From an uncultured Alphaproteobacteria bacterium (GTDB lineage: Bacteria > Pseudomonadota > Alphaproteobacteria > UBA9655): a stretch of 7,230 nucleotides of DNA. Positions 4,601 to 7,230 of the stretch are shown here, in pieces. The stretch's first letter is position 1. The number at the start of each line of letters is the position of its first letter. Both the position numbers and the translations under genes were made by a program. Under the pieces are notes generated by a model that searched no databases, was not told the origin of the DNA, and saw nothing but the letters and a program-made list of their open reading frames with translations. The stretch covers positions 1 to 7,230 of the forward strand of contig CALBSK010000006.1 of NCBI GenBank assembly GCA_937967795.1. Direction: 5' to 3'.

Positions 4601-7149
4601 TAAGGAGTGGTAATCCAAAGCGCTGCAAAATAGTCATATAACCCTTTAACTGATGCCAAGAGTTTTTGTTTTAGAGTAGGTATATCCTCATTATTTGTCT
4701 TTTCCTTTCTCTTAAACTTGCAAAGAAAGTGGGATATTGCTTGAGACTCAGAATTCAATTGAACGAGAGACGCAATCACTCCACCAAAAATGATTGAGAA
4801 AGTCATTTTTACAGTTTCATCTTCCATCCCAAGTGCTTCTAAGGTCTGATAAATAACATACGAAAAGATAACCGACCTTCCCCATGTAGCCCCTAAAGGA
4901 AGACCCCATTCAGCTACCTTCATAACACCACTCCATACTTTTTCAGGAGGCTTGTTAGGGAGTTCTGATGGGCGAAAACTATGATAATGATAAAGAGTCT
5001 TGAAGGTTTTTAAGACTTCAACAGCCTTCTGGGAGCCGGAGAGACAGGCAGCATTGCGTGCGTTTGAAGCAAAAGCAGGTCTTAAGGTACTTCTATAAGT
5101 GTTTAGAATTGCTTCATTAGGCAAGTGTAAAAATACTTTTTCTAATTCTTCCAGCTTTTCTATTTCTTGGAGGCGCCACTTTTTTATTTGTGAGTTTTCA
5201 ATTTTTCTTTTTTCTTTTAAGAAATGAGAGAAAATCAACTTCTGAAAGAAGGGACTTAAGCGCGATCCAAAATAGATCATATCATCCATCAAAAGAGTAA
5301 GACTAGAAAAACAAAAACCAAATATAGAATCAATGGAAGCTCCCTCCGGAGCCATAGGTAGATAATCAATAAACACCTGATCAAAAAACACCACTTTATA
5401 TAGTGAGTAACAAAGTAGTAGACCAACAAGACTACAAGATCCGTAAATAAAAATATCAGTAGCCCACGCAAGGGTCTTTTCTATTCTTCCTCTTTCGTAG
5501 TTAAACTCAGACGCTGAAGGGGCAGTAAAGTGAGAAAAAGCTTTTATATTTCTAGAAGTTGCATCTATAGAAATCACCCATTGCGCATAGTAATATGTGA
5601 AAGCATTTAGAAAGGTTAAGGCATACACAGGATTGAATGGTACCAATGTCTGAATTATCTTATATGCCTTATGAGAAAATAGCGCTGTAATCGCGGTTCC
5701 CACCCCAAACAAAACAGCTGCTCCTTCGATGAGGGAGATCCAGACTTGCTTCTTGGTCAATTTGCCTTGCAGGATATGATCGTAGATATATTCAAGGAAA
5801 TGGAGAGTTTTTTTCTGGGTTTCGTTGCCCTGTTCAAGTTCGAGGGCAAAAGTAAGAAGACGCCTTAACTCCGGAGAAAGGTCCTCAGGAAGAGTTTCAA
5901 TAGTGAGGTCTTTGGGAAGAAAGGTGAAATGAAAATTACTTATGGGGTTATGAGGTTTTGTTTTTAAACGGGTTTCTGGGAAATCGAAAGAGTTATTGTC
6001 TTCGTCTATTTTTTCTTTTCCCTTTTCTCTAGAACGTGATGTGGAATCTTCTTCTCTGACACCTTTTTTATTGTAATCAGTAGCTTCGGCTGGCTGTGGA
6101 TTTTCTATATCTTTGTTTTCCTCTTTTTCTGTCTCGCTTTTCTCTTCCCTTTCACTTTCCGTAAAATAAGTTTCCATCCTTGGAAAGAGCCGTCGGGGGT
6201 TTTTCTTTGTCCAAAAGGATTTATTTAACCACGCTTTATACCAAGGCATTTTGTGATGAGCATAATAGTCTGTGAGGCTGCTCTGAGATCCTAAAAAGAT
6301 AAACTCATCTTCATCAACTATCTCGTCCTCTGGTAGATTTTCTTCTTGAATGGATCCAACTTTTGTCAGAAGAGGTGCTCTCTCTTCCTCTAATGTCTGT
6401 AAACCCTCTAAGGCCTGATGTATTCCCTCAGTCAGATAGCTCCAAACTTTACTTAAGGTAAATGGATTGGATGATGTTTCTTTCTCACTTGCATCCTCAA
6501 AAAAGATGATCTCAGTAGTTTCTTCTTTAACTTCTTGAGTGTCTTTAGGAGGGAAAGGCGTTCTTGATATGGGGTTACTCTCGCCCGATTTTCTCACTTC
6601 ATCTTCAGAGAACTCATCACTTGATTCTTCTGATGGGGAAGCTGAATTCTCTAGGGAAGACTCTTTTTTCCCTTCCAGTGTCCCTAAAAGAGTCTCTAAA
6701 AAATTCTCAAAGCTTTTACCTCTTTCAAAGGGGATCCCTTTCTCCTCAGAAGGGAATATTCCACGGTTTTTGAATGCAGGGGGCGCTGATTGAGAAAGAA
6801 AATCCTTATCCAAAGCTGTGTTTTCCCCTTGGTCGGGGTTCATCCCCCCTTTCTTGGAGGTAGGAAGGCTTGTAGAAAGTTCTTTTTCTTCTCCTCTATT
6901 TGTCTCTTCTTCTTCAAAGCTATTAAGAAAGTCTTCTATGTCTGAGTCTATTTCTGTTGTAAGGTAGGTATTTTCTTCCTCAGGAGAGCTTTTCTCAAGA
7001 TGAGAAAGCCTATGTGGAGCTGAATGAAAAGAAATGACTCCTCTCTCTTGGGGCAGATCCTCAGAAGATTTTGATCGCATCATTGCAGGGGCTACATCTG
7101 ACCAAAGAAGAGAAAAGATGATTAAAAAAGAAAGAAACTTCTTGAACAC
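1624..7149 (-). CDS. Giant signal-peptide-bearing membrane protein with C-terminal clan CE (Ulp1/YopJ-like) cysteine protease domain
   Basis: This encodes 1841 residues from a GTG at 7149 to TGA, with no frameshift. Residues 1-22 form a signal sequence: a Lys pair, a hydrophobic core, then APA before the likely cleavage site. Residues 25 to about 420 are acidic, Ser/Glu-rich and probably disordered. About 420-945 and 962-1482 are diverged copies of one multi-pass membrane module, with roughly eight hydrophobic segments each; in copy A these lie near 470-492, 507-528, 566-588, 607-628, 750-774, 780-798, 839-858 and 865-885. Residues 1500-1841 look like a clan CE peptidase: W1516 with TDADI at 1522-1526, H1700-W, D1723, Q1769 and C1777 in SCGV. 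Yeast Ulp1 has H514, D531, Q574 and C580 in the same order with similar spacing. Such enzymes cleave ubiquitin or SUMO-like modifiers, and YopJ relatives acetylate. A host-directed effector is my inference. I do not recognise the full protein. No accessory gene sits beside it; it looks monocistronic with its own promoter. Confidence 0.88.
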   Translation of the reverse strand: MFKKFLSFLIIFSLLWSDVAPAMMRSKSSEDLPQERGVISFHSAPHRLSHLEKSSPEEENTYLTTEIDSDIEDFLNSFEEEETNRGEEKELSTSLPTSKKGGMNPDQGENTALDKDFLSQSAPPAFKNRGIFPSEEKGIPFERGKSFENFLETLLGTLEGKKESSLENSASPSEESSDEFSEDEVRKSGESNPISRTPFPPKDTQEVKEETTEIIFFEDASEKETSSNPFTLSKVWSYLTEGIHQALEGLQTLEEERAPLLTKVGSIQEENLPEDEIVDEDEFIFLGSQSSLTDYYAHHKMPWYKAWLNKSFWTKKNPRRLFPRMETYFTESEREEKSETEKEENKDIENPQPAEATDYNKKGVREEDSTSRSREKGKEKIDEDNNSFDFPETRLKTKPHNPISNFHFTFLPKDLTIETLPEDLSPELRRLLTFALELEQGNETQKKTLHFLEYIYDHILQGKLTKKQVWISLIEGAAVLFGVGTAITALFSHKAYKIIQTLVPFNPVYALTFLNAFTYYYAQWVISIDATSRNIKAFSHFTAPSASEFNYERGRIEKTLAWATDIFIYGSCSLVGLLLCYSLYKVVFFDQVFIDYLPMAPEGASIDSIFGFCFSSLTLLMDDMIYFGSRLSPFFQKLIFSHFLKEKRKIENSQIKKWRLQEIEKLEELEKVFLHLPNEAILNTYRSTLRPAFASNARNAACLSGSQKAVEVLKTFKTLYHYHSFRPSELPNKPPEKVWSGVMKVAEWGLPLGATWGRSVIFSYVIYQTLEALGMEDETVKMTFSIIFGGVIASLVQLNSESQAISHFLCKFKRKEKTNNEDIPTLKQKLLASVKGLYDYFAALWITTPYLVLGLFATQNWNLGTRAACLLPAAITSFLTSGAAFSESDNNLASFVKGLDLVSNSNTPSQQRNKLLDLVQKYKNVYEQLDPKFLLQLKNILGTDIDEKQDLKEEKSFLMDLNLSHLCPYLQSLLSHVFILEKSLKYKERNLWNFLLYSQEFLNQDHITFNQALIGGIGGGVIGIVSGLVNASIVFYPNDIFQFIPSDILQVINSNKEYIFNMYFTRFWVLDALFRNMKTISDLLAPSTRNFQNKQENIKGILEKWIKIFIYGGASFTSVFPIYYYLTPLLTVEKAGDDKYYGTGDLVFIKLGYTVPLVFLNSFFFYGPQIMKKTERLLDSGFFPFDSKSSSPALLVKYRFLEVFKDLKWWFSRLNDDGIRLVYSQLKSQVFLNAAETKAEQGSYQVTEALKTLWLMSHLHNQHQKEMVKPDPDTIRKAITKTIGWGLPMLASFGRSLIYWFVCYHLLQLIGIGDESAQMGLSILIGGIMGSLAQLLAEVEGTEKAVYELIGGKKLGEDNSHSKNRKRVRRLGKIQNWIVAGMQTTPYIAIGFIAAEGWPLWLRLGALIPAGIADMMKNFLMFNQSIGGAALFVDRTIGKVSYINPDQMRNELIDMMRRYRHMFKKLHPDILLRLNEILESVDSEGLNTGESPSHTPEEKEATKEEDSNNSYKVTSWEETYYTDADISDYTTSVLSHHPDLGYVKDSKYLLKRKGPLFKPIYDQEDCLSYIVAVTPAVDTAGKKHQQNFSQGYNVSSLNIDYHFDKTTRPPDVKEEVLKIIQDGKEADQSDEEILSEIQKKEGNLEMLKEGIPSLYERLQKEAPDFQKTKKDVFEGIMPRMLTTKTAHAKILFPYNLTHMHWLTGEVRLHKEGDNYEIKIFAHDPMGGGKMKKGNFRTLEKTIKRRIHFYHPTAKVFSCERKESTYERRQAKGDMFSCGVIAAEDLITRITSSLTNAPYAWGAETLRQTHIDAVKRNDPSSTFIQRNKPKLKFIKTHKKTKN
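1627..2643 (-). other. Domain: clan CE cysteine peptidase-like region (residues ~1503-1841)
   Basis: The catalytic codons are His1700 (2050-2052, CAT, followed by Trp), Asp1723 (1981-1983, GAC), Gln1769 and Cys1777 (1819-1821, TGT, within S-C-G-V). Spacings are 23, 46 and 8 residues, compared with 17, 43 and 6 in Ulp1. Trp1516 and the TDADI segment recall the W-L-x-D-x-x-I motif that opens Ulp folds. The stretch between that motif and the His is about 175 residues, much longer than in Ulp1. It contains a Lys/Glu-rich helical insertion around 1590-1680 that could bind substrate. The short C-terminal tail is strongly basic. Clan assignment is fairly confident; isopeptidase versus acetyltransferase activity cannot be told from sequence alone. 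Confidence 0.72.
2704..4266 (-). repeat. Membrane module copy B (residues ~962-1482)
   Basis: This is the second copy of the module, directly followed by an acidic linker and the protease-like domain. Its second half is the best conserved relative to copy A: GWGLP...FGRS, GIGDE...SILIGGI and QTTPYIAIGF. The first half is more diverged and unusually AT-rich at the DNA level. Glycine-rich small-residue stretches such as GGIGGGVIG suggest close helix packing. No known transporter or channel signature was recognised. Confidence 0.85.
4315..5892 (-). repeat. Membrane module copy A (residues ~420-945)
   Basis: This copy aligns with copy B across nearly its whole length. Anchor pairs are the leucine-rich helix starting at 428 (970 in B), RN-I/M-K near N534 (N1076), IFIYG, W748-GLP (W1285-GLP), TTPY at P849 (P1386), and the closing RN-K/E-L-I/L-D...Y helix ending near D944 (D1482). 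The offset is 542 residues in the first half and 537 in the second, so a small indel lies between. The hydrophobic pattern suggests about eight membrane-crossing or membrane-embedded segments. Confidence 0.85.
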
Positions 7150-7159
7150 AAATTCTCTG

Positions 7160-7165
7160 TCCTTC
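7160..7165 (-). promoter_or_regulatory. Ribosome binding site for the large gene (supports the GTG start)
   Basis: On the minus strand GAAGGA precedes the GTG at 7149 by ten bases. The resulting N-terminus is a textbook signal sequence. The next in-frame ATG codons, at residues 23-24, would remove it, so the GTG is preferred. Confidence 0.65.
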
Positions 7166-7186
7166 TTTTATGTGCTTTCAGATTAC

Positions 7187-7215
7187 TTTAAAGGATATTC
7201 TTCTTGCAAAGTCAA
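7187..7215 (-). promoter_or_regulatory. Sigma70-type promoter for the large gene
   Basis: TTGACT (7215-7210) and TTTAAA (7192-7187) are separated by exactly 17 bases, matching the consensus at five and four of six positions. Transcription would begin near 7180, leaving about 30 bases of leader that contains the ribosome site. No operator-like palindrome is obvious beyond the -10 itself, so housekeeping expression is the simplest reading. Confidence 0.6.
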
Positions 7216-7230
7216 TTCAGTAAATGGAAA

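Noticed and set aside
6539..6793. Two overlapping short open frames on the + strand opposite the acidic region
   Set aside because: The Ser/Leu/Phe-rich products reflect the complement of Glu/Ser/Lys codons. Two different frames are open at once, which is typical of low-complexity coding DNA.
1..7230. tRNA, rRNA, riboswitch or CRISPR array
   Set aside because: No cloverleaf with a conserved T-arm, no rRNA core sequence, no regularly spaced short repeats, and no leader long enough for a riboswitch were seen on reading both strands.

Overview
The window holds two unrelated blocks. The sequence is AT-rich. It combines a degraded IS66-type insertion element with one very large gene whose C-terminus resembles eukaryotic-type ubiquitin/SUMO proteases. 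That combination suggests a host-associated or intracellular bacterium, for example an amoeba or protist symbiont. This lifestyle call is inference. There is no rRNA, tRNA or phylogenetic marker here, so no taxon can be fixed from sequence alone.

Positions 1-1570 (+ strand) are the right-hand part of an IS66-family element; its left end lies outside the window. In order it carries the C-terminal tail of a tnpA-like gene (1-171), a second tnpA-like gene whose predicted DNA-binding motif is present three times in tandem (197-889), an intact tnpB (893-1240), and a remnant of the transposase gene tnpC (1283-1576). The tnpC remnant keeps only the N-terminal coiled coil and the start of the conserved basic motif, then runs straight into what looks like the right terminal inverted repeat (1554-1570). 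The catalytic part of the transposase is missing, so this copy cannot move unless a related element supplies transposase.

Positions 1571-1623 are a short convergent intergenic region. It has an imperfect hairpin with T-tracts on both sides, possibly a bidirectional terminator. The element appears to have landed at its edge.

Positions 1624-7149 (- strand) are one uninterrupted gene for a 1841-residue protein, starting with GTG and preceded by a good sigma70-type promoter (7187-7215) and Shine-Dalgarno site. The protein has a Sec-type signal sequence, about 400 residues of acidic Ser/Glu-rich low-complexity sequence, two diverged tandem copies of a ~520-residue multi-pass membrane module, and a C-terminal domain with the His-Asp-Gln-Cys pattern of clan CE cysteine proteases (Ulp1/SENP, ChlaDub, YopJ type). 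I do not recognise this complete architecture. It is the best candidate in the window for something undescribed: possibly a large membrane-bound deubiquitinase/deSUMOylase-like effector. The two blocks appear functionally independent and are neighbours through insertion.
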